Numbered from the stretch's first letter, positions 28,453-43,019 are shown. The stretch is 64,000 nucleotides of DNA from Cherax quadricarinatus (GCF_038502225.1 NW_027196400.1:20001-84000), one strand, 5' to 3'. Numbers and translations: made by a program. The notes: generated by a model not told the origin, from the letters alone.

Positions 28453-31400
28453 CCTCGTCATGGTACACAAAGGTTCACCAGCACACTCTTCCCTCGTCAT
28501 GGTACACAAAGGTTCACCAGCACACTCTTCCCTCGTCATGGTACACAAAGGTTCACCAGCACACTCTTCCCTCGTCATGGTACACAAAGGTTCACAAGCA
28601 CACTCTTCCCTCGTCATGGTACACAAAGGTTCACCAGCACACTCTTCCCTCGTCATGGTACACAAAGGTTCACCAGCACACTCTTCCCTCGTCATGGTAC
28701 ACAAAGGTTCACCAGCACACTCTTCCCTCGTCATGGTACACAAAGGTTCACAAGCACACTCTTCCCTCGTCATGGTACACAAAGGTTCACCAGCACACTC
28801 TTCCCTCGTCATGGTACACAAAGGTTCACCAGCACACTCTTCCCTCGTCATGGTACACAAAGGTTCACCAGCACACTCTTCCCTCGTCATGGTACACAAA
28901 GGTTCACAAGCACACTCTTCCCTCGTCATGGTACACAAAGGTTCACCAGCACACTCTTCCCTCGTCATGGTACACAAAGGTTCACCAGCACACTCTTCCC
29001 TCGTCATGGTACACAAAGGTTCACAAGCACACTCTTCCCTCGTCATGGTACACAAAGGTTCACAAGCACACTCTTCCCTCGTCATGGTACACAAAGGTTC
29101 ACAAGCACACTCTTCCCTCGTCATGGTACACAAAGGTTCACCAGCACACTCTTCCCTCGTCATGGTACACAAAGGTTCACCAGCACACTCTTCCCTCGTC
29201 ATGGTACACAAAGGTTCACCAGCACACTCTTCCCTCGTCATGGTACACAAAGGTTCACCAGCACACTCTTCCCTCGTCATGGTACACAAAGGTTCACCAG
29301 CACACTCTTCCCTCGTCATGGTACACAAAGGTTCACCAGCACACTCTTCCCTCGTCATGGTACACAAAGGTTCACCAGCACACTCTTCCCTCGTCATGGT
29401 ACACAAAGGTTCACCAGCACACTCTTCCCTCGTCATGGTACACAAAGGTTCACCAGCACACTCTTCCCTCGTCATGGTACACAAAGGTTCACCAGCACAC
29501 TCTTCCCTCGTCATGGTACACAAAGGTTCACAAGCACACTCTTCCCTCGTCATGGTACACAAAGGTTCACCAGCACACTCTTCCCTCGTCATGGTACACA
29601 AAGGTTCACCAGCACACTCTTCCCTCGTCATGGTACACAAAGGTTCACAAGCACACTCATCCCTCGTCATGGTACACAAAGGTTCACAAGCACACTCTTC
29701 CCTCGTCATGGTACACAAAGGTTCACCAGCACACTCTTCCCTCGTCATGGTACACAAAGGTTCACCAGCACACTCTTCCCTCGTCATGGTACACAAAGGT
29801 TCACCAGCACACTCTTCCCTCGTCATGGTACACAAAGGTTCACAAGCACACTCTTCCCTCGTCATGGTACACAAAGGTTCACAAGCACACTCTTCCCTCG
29901 TCATGGTACACAAAGGTTCACCAGCACACTCTTCCCTCGTCATGGTACACAAAGGTTCACCAGCACACTCTTCCCTCGTCATGGTACACAAAGGTTCACC
30001 AGCACACTCTTCCCTCGTCATGGTACACAAAGGTTCACCAGCACACTCTCCCCTCGTCATGGTACACAAAGGTTCACCAGCACACTCTTCCCTCGTCATG
30101 GTACACAAAGGTTCACAAGCACACTCTTCCCTCGTCATGGTACACAAAGGTTCACCAGCACACTCTTCCCTCGTCATGGTACACAAAGGTTCACCAGCAC
30201 ACTCTTCCCTCGTCATGGTACACAAAGGTTCACAAGCACACTCTTCCCTCGTCATGGTACACAAAGGTTCACCAGCACACTCTTCCCTCGTCATGGTACA
30301 CAAAGGTTCACCAGCACACTCTTCCCTCGTCATGGTACACAAAGGTTCACCAGCACACTCTTCCCTCGTCATGGTACACAAAGGTTCACCAGCACACTCT
30401 TCCCTCGTCATGGTACACAAAGGTTCACAAGCACACTCTTCCCTCGTCATGGTACACAAAGGTTCACAAGCACACTCTTCCCTCGTCATGGTACACAAAG
30501 GTTCACCAGCACACTCTTCCCTCGTCATGGTACACAAAGGTTCACAAGCACACTCTCCCCTCGTCATGGTACACAAAGGTTCACAAGCACACTCTTCCCT
30601 CGTCATGGTACACAAAGGTTCACCAGCACACTCTTCCCTCGTCATGGTACACAAAGGTTCACAAGCACACTCTTCCCTCGTCATGGTACACAAAGGTTCA
30701 CAAGCACACTCTCCCCTCGTCATGGTACACAAAGGTTCACAAGCACACTCTCCCCTCGTCATGGTACACAAAGGTTCACCAGCACACTCTCTCCTCGTCA
30801 TGGTACACAAAGGTTCACAAGCACACTCTTCCCTCGTCATGGTACACAAAGGTTCACAAGCACACTCTCCCCTCGTCATGGTACACAAAGGTTCACAAGC
30901 ACACTCTTCCCTCGTCATGGTACACAAAGGTTCACAAGCACACTCTTCCCTCGTCATGGTACACAAAGGTTCACCAGCACACTCTTCCCTCGTCATGGTA
31001 CACAAAGGTTCACCAGCACACTCTCCCCTCGTCATGGTACACAAAGGTTCACCAGCACACTCTTCCCTCGTCATGGTACACAAAGGTTCACCAGCACACT
31101 CTTCCCTCGTCATGGTACACAAAGGTTCACAAGCACACTCTTCCCTCGTCATGGTACACAAAGGTTCACCAGCACACTCTCCCCTCGTCATGGTACACAA
31201 AGGTTCACCAGCACACTCTCCCCTCGTCATGGCACACAAAGGTTCACAAGCACACTCTTCCCTCGTCATGGTACACAAAGGTTCACAAGCACACTCTTCC
31301 CTCGTCATGGTACACAAAGGTTCACAAGCACACTCTTCCCTCGTCATGGTACACAAAGGTTCACAAGCACACTCTCCCCTCGTCATGGTACACAAAGGTT

Positions 31401-34400
31401 CACAAGCACACTCTTCCCTCGTCATGGTACACAAAGGTTCACAAGCACACTCTCCCCTCGTCATGGTACACAAAGGTTCACAAGCACACTCTTCCCTCGT
31501 CATGGTACACAAAGGTTCACAAGCACACTCTTCCCTCGTCATGGTACACAAAGGTTCACAAGCACACTCTTCCCTCGTCATGGTACACAAAGGTTCACAA
31601 GCACACTCTTCCCTCGTCATGGTACACAAAGGTTCACAAGCACACTCTTCCCTCGTCATGGTACACAAAGGTTCACAAGCACACTCTTCCCTCGTCATGG
31701 TACACAAAGGTTCACCAGCACACTCTCCCCTCGTCATGGTACACAAAGGTTCACCAGCACACTCTTCCCTCGTCATGGTACACAAAGGTTCACCAGCACA
31801 CTCTTCCCTCGTCATGGTACACAAAGGTTCACCAGCACACTCTCCCCTCGTCATGGTACACAAAGGTTCACCAGCACACTCTTCCCTCGTCATGGTACAC
31901 AAAGGTTCACCAGCACACTCTTCCCTCGTCATGGTACACAAAGGTTCACAAGCACACTCTTCCCTCGTCATGGTACACAAAGGTTCACCAGCACACTCTC
32001 CCCTCGTCATGGTACACAAAGGTTCACCAGCACACTCTTCCCTCGTCATGGTACACAAAGGTTCACAAGCACACTCTTCCCTCGTCATGGTACACAAAGG
32101 TTCACAAGCACACTCTCCCCTCGTCATGGTACACAAAGGTTCACAAGCACACTCTTCCCTCGTCATGGTACACAAAGGTTCACCAGCACACTCTCCCCTC
32201 GTCATGGTACACAAAGGTTCACAAGCACACTCTTCCCTCGTCATGGTACACAAAGGTTCACAAGCACACTCTCCCCTCGTCATGGTACACAAAGGTTCAC
32301 AAGCACTCTCTCCCCTCGTCATGGCACACAAAGGTTCACAAGCACACTCTTCCCTCGTCATGGCACACAAAGGTTCACAAGCACACTCTTCCCTCGTCAT
32401 GGCACACAAAGGTTCACAAGCACACTCTTCCCTCGTCATGGCACACAAAGGTTCACAAGCACACTCTTCCCTCGTCATGGCACACAAAGGTTCACAAGCA
32501 CACTCTTCCCTCGTCATGGCACACAAAGGTTCACAAGCACACTCTCCCCTCGTCATGGTACACAAAGGTTCACAAGCACACTCTTCCCTCGTCATGGTAC
32601 ACAAAGGTTCACAAGCACACTCTAACCTCGTCATGGTACACAAAGGTTCACAAGCACACTCTTCCCTCGTCATGGCACACAAAGGTTCACAAGCACACTC
32701 TCCCCTCGTCATGGTACACAAAGGTTCACAAGCACACTCTAACCTCGTCATGGTACACAAAGGTTCACAAGCACACTCTAACCTCGTCATGGTACACAAA
32801 GGTTCACAAGCACACTCTTCCCTCGTCATGGTACACAAAGGTTCACAAGCACACTCTTCCCTCGTCATGGTACACAAAGGTTCACAAGCACGCTCTTCCC
32901 TCGTCATGGTACACAAAGGTTCACAAGCACACTCTTCCCTCGTCATGGTACACAAAGGTTCACAAGCACACTCTAACCTCGTCATGGTACACAAAGGTTC
33001 ACAAGCACACTCTTCCCTCGTCATGGTACACAAAGGTTCACAAGCACACTCTTCCCTCGTCATGGTACACAAAGGTTCACAAGCACACTCTTCCCTCGTC
33101 ATGGTACACAAAGGTTCACAAGCACACTCTTCCCTCGTCATGGTACACAAAGGTTCACAAGCACACTCTAACCTCGTCATGGTACACAAAGGTTCACCAG
33201 CACACTCTCCCCTCGTCATGGTACACAAAGGTTCACCAGCACACTCTCCCCTCGTCATGGCACACAAAGGTTCACAAGCACACTCTCCCCTCGTCATGGT
33301 ACACAAAGGTTCACCAGCACACTCTCCCCTCGTCATGGTACACAAAGGTTCACCAGCACACTCTCCCCTCGTCATGGCACACAAAGGTTCACAAGCACAC
33401 TCTCCCCTCGTCATGGTACACAAAGGTTCACCAGCACACTCTCCCCTCGTCATGGTACACAAAGGTTCACCAGCACACTCTCCCCTCGTCATGGTACACA
33501 AAGGTTCACCAGCACACTCTCCCCTCGTCATGGTACACAAAGGTTCACCAGCACACTCTCCCCTCGTCATGGCACACAAAGGTTCACAAGCACACTCTTC
33601 CCTCGTCATGGTACACAAAGGTTCACAAGCACACTCTTCCCTCGTCATGGTACACAGAGGTTCACCAGCACACTCTCCCCTCGTCATGGCACACAAAGGT
33701 TCACAAGCACACTCTCCCCTCGTCATGGTACACAAAGGTTCACAAGCACACTCTTCCCTCGTCATGGCACACAAAGGTTCACCAGCAAACTCTCCCCTCG
33801 TCATAGCACACAAAGGTTCACAAGCACGCTCTTCCCTCGTCATGGTACACAAAGGTTCACAGGCACACTCTCCCCTCGTCATGGTACACAAAGGTTCACA
33901 AGCACACTCTCCCCTCGTCATGGTACACAAAGGTTCACCAGCACACTCTCTCCTCGTCATGGCACACAAAGGTTCACAAGCACACTCTTCCCTCGTCATG
34001 GTACACAAAGGTTCACAAGCACACTCTCCCCTCGTCATGGTACACAAAGGTTCACAAGCACACTCTCCCCTCGTCATGGTACACAAAGGTTCACCAGCAC
34101 ACTCTTCCCTCGTCATGGTACACAAAGGATCACCAGCACACTCTTCCCTCGTCATGGTACACAAAGGTTCACCAGCACACACTCCCCTCGTCATGGTACA
34201 CAAAGGTTCACCAGAACACTCTTCCCTCGTCATGGTACACAAAGGTTCACCAGCACACTCTTCCCTCGTCATAGTACACAAAGGTTCACAAGCACACTCT
34301 CCCCTCGTCATGGTACACAAAGGTTCACCAGCACACTCTCCCCTCGTCATGGTACACAAAGGTTCACCAGCACACTCTCCCCTCGTCATGGCACACAAAG

Positions 34401-37400
34401 GTTCACAAGCACACTCTTCCCTCGTCATGGCACACAAAGGTTCACAAGCACACTCTCCCCTCGTCATGGTACACAAAGGTTCACAAGCACACTCTTCCCT
34501 CGTCATGGTACACAAAGGTTCACAAGCACACTCTTCCCTCGTCATGGTACACAAAGGTTCACAAGCACACTCTTCCCTCGTCATGGTACACAAAGGTTCA
34601 CAAGCACACTCTTCCCTCGTCATGGTACACAAAGGTTCACAAGCACACTCTCCCCTCGTCATGGTACACAAAGGTTCACAAGCACACTCTTCCCTCGTCA
34701 TGGCACACAAAGGTTCACAAGCACACTCTTCCCTCGTCATGGCACACAAAGGTTCACAAGCACACTCTTCCCTCGTCATGGCACACAAAGGTTCACAAGC
34801 ACACTCTTCCCTCGTCATGGCACACAAAGGTTCACAAGCACACTCTTCCCTCGTCATGGCACACAAAGGTTCACAAGCACACTCTTCCCTCGTCATGGTA
34901 CACAAAGGTTCACCAGCACACTCTTCCCTCGTCATGGTACACAAAGGTTCACCAGCACACTCTTCCCTCGTCATGGTACACAAAGGTTCACCAGCACACT
35001 CTTCCCTCGTCATGGTACACAAAGGTTCACCAGCACACTCTTCCCTCGTCATGGTACACAAAGGTTCACCAGCACACTCTTCCCTCGTCATGGTACACAA
35101 AGGTTCACCAGCACACTCTTCCCTCGTCATGGTACACAAAGGTTCACCAGCACACTCTTCCCTCGTCATGGTACACAAAGGTTCACCAGCACACTCTCCC
35201 CTCGTCATGGTACACAAAGGTTCACCAGCACACTCTTCCCTCGTCATGGTACACAAAGGTTCACCAGCACACTCTTCCCTCGTCATGGTACACAAAGGTT
35301 CACAAGCACACTCTTCCCTCGTCATGGTACACAAAGGTTCACAAGCACACTCTTCCCTCGTCATGGTACACAAAGGTTCACAAGCACACTCTTCCCTCGT
35401 CATGGTACACAAAGGTTCACAAGCACACTCTTCCCTCGTCATGGTACACAAAGGTTCACAAGCACACTCTTCCCTCGTCATGGTACACAAAGGTTCACAA
35501 GCACACTCTTCCCTCGTCATGGTACACAAAGGTTCACAAGCACACTCTTCCCTCGTCATGGTACACAAAGGTTCACAAGCACACTCTTCCCTCGTCATGG
35601 TACACAAAGGTTCACAAGCACACTCTTCCCTCGTCATGGTACACAAAGGTTCACAAGCACACTCTTCCCTCGTCATGGTACACAAAGGTTCACAAGCACA
35701 CTCTTCCCTCGTCATGGTACACAAAGGTTCACAAGCACACTCTTCCCTCGTCATGGTACACAAAGGTTCACAAGCACACTCTTCCCTCGTCATGGTACAC
35801 AAAGGTTCACAAGCACACTCTTCCCTCGTCATGGTACACAAAGGTTCACAAGCACACTCTTCCCTCGTCATGGTACACAAAGGTTCACAAGCACACTCTT
35901 CCCTCGTCATGGTACACAAAGGTTCACCAGCACACTCTTCCCTCGTCATGGTACACAAAGGTTCACAAGCACACTCTTCCCTCGTCATGGTACACAAAGG
36001 TTCACCAGCACACTCTTCCCTCGTCATGGTACACAAAGGTTCACCAGCACACTCTTCCCTCGTCATGGTACACAAAGGTTCACCAGCACACTCTTCCCTC
36101 GTCATGGTACACAAAGGTTCACCAGCACACTCTTCCCTCGTCATGGTACACAAAGGTTCACCAGCACACTCTTCCCTCGTCATGGTACACAAAGGTTCAC
36201 CAGCACACTCTTCCCTCGTCAAGGTACACAAAGGTTCACCAGCACACTCTTCCCTCGTCATGGTACACAAAGGTTCACCAGCACACTCTTCCCTCGTCAT
36301 GGTACACAAAGGTTCACCAGCACACTCTTCCCTCGTCATGGTACACAAAGGTTCACCAGCACACTCTTCCCTCGTCATGGTACACAAAGGTTCACCAGCA
36401 CACTCTTCCCTCGTCATGGTACACAAAGGTTCACCATAACACTCATCCCTCGTCATGGTACACAAAGGTTCACCATCACACTCTTCCCTCGTCATGGTAC
36501 ACAAAGGTTCACCAGCACACTCTTCCCTCGTCATGGTACACAAAGGTTCACCAGCACACTCTTCCCTCGTCATGGTACACAAAGGTTCACCAGCACACTC
36601 TTCCCTCGTCATGGTACACAAAGGTTCACCAGCACACTCTTCCCTCGTCATGGTACACAAAGGTTCACCAGCACACTCTTCCCTCGTCATGGTACACAAA
36701 GGTTCACCAGCACACTCTTCCCTCGTCATGGTACACAAAGGTTCACCAGCACACTCTTCCCTCGTCATGGTACACAAAGGTTCACCAGCACACTCTTCCC
36801 TCGTCATGGTACACAAAGGTTCACCAGCACACTCTTCCCTCGTCATGGTACACAAAGGTTCACCAGCACACTCTTCCCTCGTCATGGTACACAAAGGTTC
36901 ACCAGCACACTCTTCCCTCGTCATGGTACACAAAGGTTCACCAGCACACTCTTCCCTCGTCATGGTACACAAAGGTTCACCAGCACACTCTTCCCTCGTC
37001 ATGGTACACAAAGGTTCACCAGCACACTCTTCCCTCGTCATGGTACACAAAGGTTCACCAGCACACTCTTCCCTCGTCATGGTACACAAAGGTTCACCAG
37101 CACACTCTTCCCTCGTCATGGTACACAAAGGTTCACCAGCACACTCTTCCCTCGTCATGGTACACAAAGGTTCACCAGCACACTCTTCCCTCGTCATGGT
37201 ACACAAAGGTTCACCAGCACACTCTTCCCTCGTCATGGTACACAAAGGTTCACCAGCACACTCTTCCCTCGTCATGGTACACAAAGGTTCACCAGCACAC
37301 TCTTCCCTCGTCATGGTACACAAAGGTTCACCAGCACACTCTTCCCTCGTCATGGTACACAAAGGTTCACCAGCACACTCTTCCCTCGTCATGGTACACA

Positions 37401-39574
37401 AAGGTTCACCAGCACACTCTTCCCTCGTCATGGTACACAAAGGTTCACCAGCACACTCTTCCCTCGTCATGGTACACAAAGGTTCACCAGCACACTCTTC
37501 CCTCGTCATGGTACACAAAGGTTCACCAGCACACTCTTCCCTCGTCATGGTACACAAAGGTTCACCAGCACACTCTTCCCTCGTCATGGTACACAAAGGT
37601 TCACAAGCACACTCTTCCCTCGTCATGGTACACAAAGGTTCACAAGCACACTCTTCCCTCGTCATGGTACACAAAGGTTCACCAGCACACTCTTCCCTCG
37701 TCATGGTACACAAAGGTTCACCAGCACACTCTTCCCTCGTCATGGTACACAAAGGTTCACAAGCACACTCTTCCCTCGTCATGGTACACAAAGGTTCACC
37801 AGCACACTCTTCCCTCGTCATGGTACACAAAGGTTCACCAGCACACTCTTCCCTCGTCATGGTACACAAAGGTTCACAAGCACACTCTTCCCTCGTCATG
37901 GTACACAAAGGTTCACCAGCACACTCTTCCCTCGTCATGGTACACAAAGGTTCACCAGCACACTCTTCCCTCGTCATGGTACACAAAGGTTCACCAGCAC
38001 ACTCTTCCCTCGTCATGGTACACAAAGGTTCACCAGCACACTCTTCCCTCGTCATGGTACACAAAGGTTCACCAGCACACTCTTCCCTCGTCATGGTACA
38101 CAAAGGTTCACCAGCACACTCTTCCCTCGTCATGGTACACAAAGGTTCACCAGCACACTCTTCCCTCGTCATGGTACACAAAGGTTCACCAGCACACTCT
38201 TCCCTCGTCATGGTACACAAAGGTTCACCAGCACACTCTTCCCTCGTCATGGTACACAAAGGTTCACAAGCACACTCTTCCCTCGTCATGGTACACAAAG
38301 GTTCACCAGCACACTCTTCCCTCGTCATGGTACACAAAGGTTCACCAGCACACTCTTCCCTCGTCATGGTACACAAAGGTTCACCAGCACACTCTTCCCT
38401 CGTCATGGTACACAAAGGTTCACAAGCACACTCTTCCCTCGTCATGGTACACAAAGGTTCACCAGCACACTCTTCCCTCGTCATGGTACACAAAGGTTCA
38501 CAAGCACACTCTTCCCTCGTCATGGTACACAAAGGTTCACAAGCACACTCTTCCCTCGTCATGGTACACAAAGGTTCACCAGCACACTCTTCCCTCGTCA
38601 TGGTACACAAAGGTTCACCAGCACACTCTTCCCTCGTCATGGTACACAAAGGTTCACCAGCACACTCTTCCCTCGTCATGGTACACAAAGGTTCACCAGC
38701 ACACTCTTCCCTCGTCATGGTACACAAAGGTTCACCAGCACACTCTTCCCTCGTCATGGTACACAAAGGTTCACAAGCACACTCTTCCCTCGTCATGGTA
38801 CACAAAGGTTCACCAGCACACTCTTCCCTCGTCATGGTACACAAAGGTTCACCAGCACACTCTTCCCTCGTCATGGTACACAAAGGTTCACCAGCACACT
38901 CTTCCCTCGTCATGGTACACAAAGGTTCACCAGCACACTCTTCCCTCGTCATGGTACACAAAGGTTCACCAGCACACTCTTCCCTCGTCATGGTACACAA
39001 AGGTTCACAAGCACACTCTTCCCTCGTCATGGTACACAAAGGTTCACCAGCACACTCTTCCCTCGTCATGGTACACAAAGGTTCACAAGCACACTCTTCC
39101 CTCGTCATGGTACACAAAGGTTCACAAGCACACTCTTCCCTCGTCATGGTACACAAAGGTTCACCAGCACACTCTTCCCTCGTCATGGTACACAAAGGTT
39201 CACAAGCACACTCTTCCCTCGTCATGGTACACAAAGGTTCACAAGCACACTCTTCCCTCGTCATGGTACACAAAGGTTCACAAGCACACTCTTCCCTCGT
39301 CATGGTACACAAAGGTTCACAAGCACACTCTTCCCTCGTCATGGTACACAAAGGTTCACAAGCACACTCTTCCCTCGTCATGGTACACAAAGGTTCACAA
39401 GCACACTCTTCCCTCGTCATGGTACACAAAGGTTCACAAGCACACTCTTCCCTCGTCATGGTACACAAAGGTTCACCAGCACACTCTTCCCTCGTCATGG
39501 CACACAAAGGTTCACAAGCACACTCTCCCCTCGTCATGGCACACAAAGGTTCACAAGCACACTCTTCCCTTTAG
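28453..39574. repeat. 39-bp satellite A, about 285 units, 11.1 kb
   Basis: The unit contains CTCGTCATGGTACACAAAGG and TTCACCAGCACACTCTTCC. The ATG in the unit lies at 28460, 36455 and 39497; the spacings are exact multiples of 39 (205 and 283 units), so I find no net insertion or deletion over 11 kb. Variation is by base substitution at a few sites: CCAGC/CAAGC, CTCTTCCC/CTCTCCCC, GGTACAC/GGCACAC, and CTAACCTC. Some variants cluster, for example GGCACAC runs at 32323-32540 and 34690-34880. Several frames on both strands are open for thousands of codons because 39 is divisible by three. Confidence 0.97.
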
Positions 39575-39599
39575 CCTCCGTAAGGGTGTAAATTAGCAG

Positions 39600-41075
39600 C
39601 AATCCCTATCTCCCTGAGTTATCTTCCCAACTTGTCTTATCTCCCTGAGTTATCTTCCCAACTTGTCTTATCTCCCTGAGTTATCTTCCCAACTTGTCTT
39701 ATCTCCCTGAGTTATCTTCCCAACTTGTCTTATCTCCCTGAGTTATCTTCCCAACTTGTCTTATCTCCCTGAGTTATCTTCCCAACTTGTCTTATCTCCC
39801 TGAGTTATCTTCCCAACTTGTCTTATCTCCCTGAGTTATCTTCCCAACTTGTCTTATCTCCCTGAGTTATCTTCCCAACTTGTCTTATCTCCCTGAGTTA
39901 TCTTCCCAACTTGTCTTATCTCCCTGAGTTATCTTCCCAACTTGTCTTATCTCCCTGAGTTATCTTCCCAACTTGTCTTATCTCCCTGAGTTATCTTCCC
40001 AACTTGTCTTATCTCCCTGAGTTATCTTCCCAACTTGTCTTATCTCCCTGAGTTATCTTCCCAACTTGTCTTATCTCCCTGAGTTATCTTCCCAACTTGT
40101 CTTATCTCCCTGAGTTATCTTCCCAACTTGTCTTATCTCCCTGAGTTATCTTCCCAACTTGTCTTATCTCCCTGAGTTATCTTCCCAACTTGTCTTATCT
40201 CCCTGAGTTATCTTCCCAACTTGTCTTATCTCCCTGAGTTATCTTCCCAACTTGTCTTATCTCCCTGAGTTATCTTCCCAACTTGTCTTATCTCCCTGAG
40301 TTATCTTCCCAACTTGTCTTATCTCCCTGAGTTATCTTCCCAACTTGTCTTATCTCCCTGAGTTATCTTCCCAACTTGTCTTATCTCCCTGAGTTATCTT
40401 CCCAACTTGTCTTATCTCCCTGAGTTATCTTCCCAACTTGTCTTATCTCCCTGAGTTATCTTCCCAACTTATCTCCCTGAGTTACCTTCCCAACTTGTCT
40501 TATCTCCCTGAGTTATCTTCCCAACTTGTCTTATCTCCCTGAGTTATCTTCCCAACTTGTCTTATCTCCCTGAGTTATCTTCCCAACTTGTCTTATCTCC
40601 CTGAGTTATCTTCCCAACTTGTCTTATCTCCCTGAGTTATCTTCCCAACTTGTCTTATCTCCCTGAGTTATCTTATCTGAGTTATCTTCCCAACTTGTCT
40701 TATCTCCCTGAGTTATCTTCCCAACTTGTCTTATCTCCCTGAGTTATCTTCCCAACTTGTCTTATCTCCCTGAGTTATCTTCCCAACTTGTCTTATCTCC
40801 CTGAGTTATCTTCCCAACTTGTCTTATCTCCCTGAGTTATCTTCCCAACTTGTCTTATCTCCCTGAGTTATCTTCCCAACTTGTCTTATCTCCCTGAGTT
40901 ATCTTCCCAACTTGTCTTATCTCCCTGAGTTATCTTCCCAACTTGTCTTATCTCCCTGAGTTATCTTCCCAACTTGTCTTATCTCCCTGAGTTATCTTCC
41001 CAACTTGTCTTATCTCCCTGAGTTATCTTCCCAACTTGTCTTATCTCCCTGAGTTATCTTCCCAACTTGTCTTAT
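39600..41075. repeat. 31-bp satellite, about 47 units
   Basis: Unit CTTATCTCCCTGAGTTATCT + TCCCAACTTGT, nearly invariant. Two short defects are visible, at about 40468-40490 (unit lost, GTTACC variant) and 40672-40680. It follows satellite A after about 25 bp. Confidence 0.96.
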
Positions 41076-41253
41076 CGGACATTAATAATTCTCTTGTGTT
41101 TTGAATGATGAATTTTTCAGTCTGGTCTCCAGTCAGCATCTCTACACACGTATTTCTCCTCGCTCTTCCTTGTAGTTTACCTTTGTCTCCTCTACCATCG
41201 TTCTAAACTTCCCTTTCTTATTTTTAAAATTTTCACTTCCATGTTCTTTGCCC
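41076..41253. other. short unique spacer between arrays
   Basis: No gene and no repeat is recognised. Confidence 0.6.
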
Positions 41254-42537
41254 AGTGTTACGCTAGAAACATCCCAACATCCACAGTGTTACGCTAGAAA
41301 CATCCCAACATCCACAGTGTTACGCTAGAAACATCCACAGCATCAACAGTATTAAACTAGAAATATCCACAACATCTACAGTGTTAAGCTAGAAACATCC
41401 ACAACATCCACAGTGTTAAGCTAGAAACATCCACAACATCCACAGTGTTAAGCTAGAAACATCCACAACATCCACAGTGTTACGCTAGAAACATCCACAA
41501 CATCCACAGTGTTACGCTAGAAACATCCACAACATCCACAGTGTTACGCTAGAAACATCCACAACATCCACAGTGTTACGCTAGAAACATCCACAACATC
41601 CACAGTGTTAAGCTAGAAACATCCACAACATCCACAGTGTTACGCTAGAAACATCCACAACATCCACAGTGCTACGCTAGAAACATCCACAGTGTTAAGC
41701 TAGAAACATCCACAACATCCACAGTGTTAAGCTAGAAAAATCCACAACATCCACAGTGTTACGCTAGAAACATCCACAACATCCACAGTGCTACGCTAGA
41801 AACATCCACAGTGTTCGGCTAGAAACATCCACAACATCCACAGTGTTAAGCTAGAAACATCCACAGTGTTAAGCTAGAAACATCCACAACATCCACAGTG
41901 TTCTGCTAGAAACATCCACAACATCCACAGTGTTCCGCTAGAAACATCCACAACATCCACAGTGTTCCGCTAGAAACATCCACAGTGTTCCGCTAGAAAC
42001 ATCCACAACATCCACAGTGTTCTGCTAGAAACATCCACAACATCCACAGTGTTCCGCTAGAAACATCCACAACATCCACAGTGTTCCACACACAGTGTTC
42101 CGCTAGAAACATCCACAACATCCACAACATCCACAGTGTTCCACTACAAACATCCACAACCTCCACAGTGTTACGCTAGAAACATCTATAACATCCACAG
42201 TGTTAAGCTAGAAACATCCACAACATCCACAGTGTTCCACTACAAACATCCACAACCTCCACAGTGTTACGCTAGAAACATCTATAACATCCACAGTGTT
42301 AAGCTAGAAACATCCACAACATCCACAGTGTTAAGCTAGAAACATCCACAACATCCAGTGTTCCGCTAGAAACATCCACAACATCCACAGTTTTCCGCTA
42401 GAAACATCCACAACATCCACAGTTTTCCGCTAGAAACATCCACAGTGTTCCGCTAGAAACATCCACAACATCCACAGTGTTACGCTAGAAACATTCACAA
42501 CATCCACAGTGTTCCGCTAGAAACATCCACAACATCT
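41254..42537. repeat. 32-bp satellite with truncated units
   Basis: Unit AGTGTTACGCTAGAAACATC + CACAACATCCAC, about 40 copies. Many units lack CAACATCCAC, giving 21-22 bp versions. The variable triplet (TACGC, TAAGC, TCCGC, TCTGC) occurs in runs: TACGC/TAAGC first, TCCGC after about 41930. It is more heterogeneous than its neighbours. Confidence 0.94.
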
Positions 42538-42590
42538 GTGTTTCCTTTCATTCATGCAACCTTTGAAAGATTTTGCCCATCTCTTCTTAC

Positions 42591-42638
42591 GCGGCCATCT
42601 TGGCGGCCATCTTGGTGGCCATCTTGGCGGCCATCTTG
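42591..42638. promoter_or_regulatory. four tandem YY1/Pho-like 12-mers
   Basis: GCGGCCATCTTG repeated four times exactly head to tail (third copy GTGGCCATCTTG). The inverse, CAAGATGGCCGC, resembles the consensus site of YY1/Pleiohomeotic proteins. It is equally possible that this is a chance minisatellite. Confidence 0.4.
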
Positions 42639-42784
42639 TAGCTCAGCAAATTCACATTCCGTTTCGAGTCACAATGCAGCAACAAATATTTTTAGATGTG
42701 CCACTTAGTTTGTTGCTTTTTTATTCTGTCTATAGTAGTATCTTTAATTGTTGACACTCCCCTCTTCTACTTCCCTTATCTTCC

Positions 42785-42912
42785 AAAACTTGTGGTTGCA
42801 GGGGTCGATTCATAGCTCCTGGGCTGGTTTGTGTACACGTATGTGTGTGTGCGCGTGTACGTGTGTACTCGCCTAGTTGTGGTTGCAGGGGGTCGAGTAA
42901 TCTCGACCCCAT
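42785..42912 (-). mobile_element. two short LINE 3' tails (minus strand) around a GT microsatellite
   Basis: GTGGTTGCAGGGGTCGA appears at 42791-42807 and again near 42878-42895, each an inverse match to the 3' end of the 16613-18085 LINE, separated by a GT/GC-rich tract containing TACTCGCCTAG. At 42889-42910 GGGGTCGAG-TAAT-CTCGACCCC forms a perfect 9-bp hairpin. Only tails survive. Confidence 0.7.
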
Positions 42913-43019
42913 GCGTGCGTGCGTGCGCGTGCGTGCGCGTTGTGTATAGTCAGTGATATACAGGAAGCAGCAGTAGGAATGGAAGGAAATTTCTAGTTGA
43001 ACTTACGATCAGAGCTTTG

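Noticed and set aside
28441..39546. A 3701-codon minus-strand open frame (and plus-strand frames of 1403, 2659 and 1039 codons) over satellite A
   Set aside because: The frames exist because a 39-bp unit without stops is repeated; several frames on both strands are equally open, and no start context, signal or non-repetitive domain is present.
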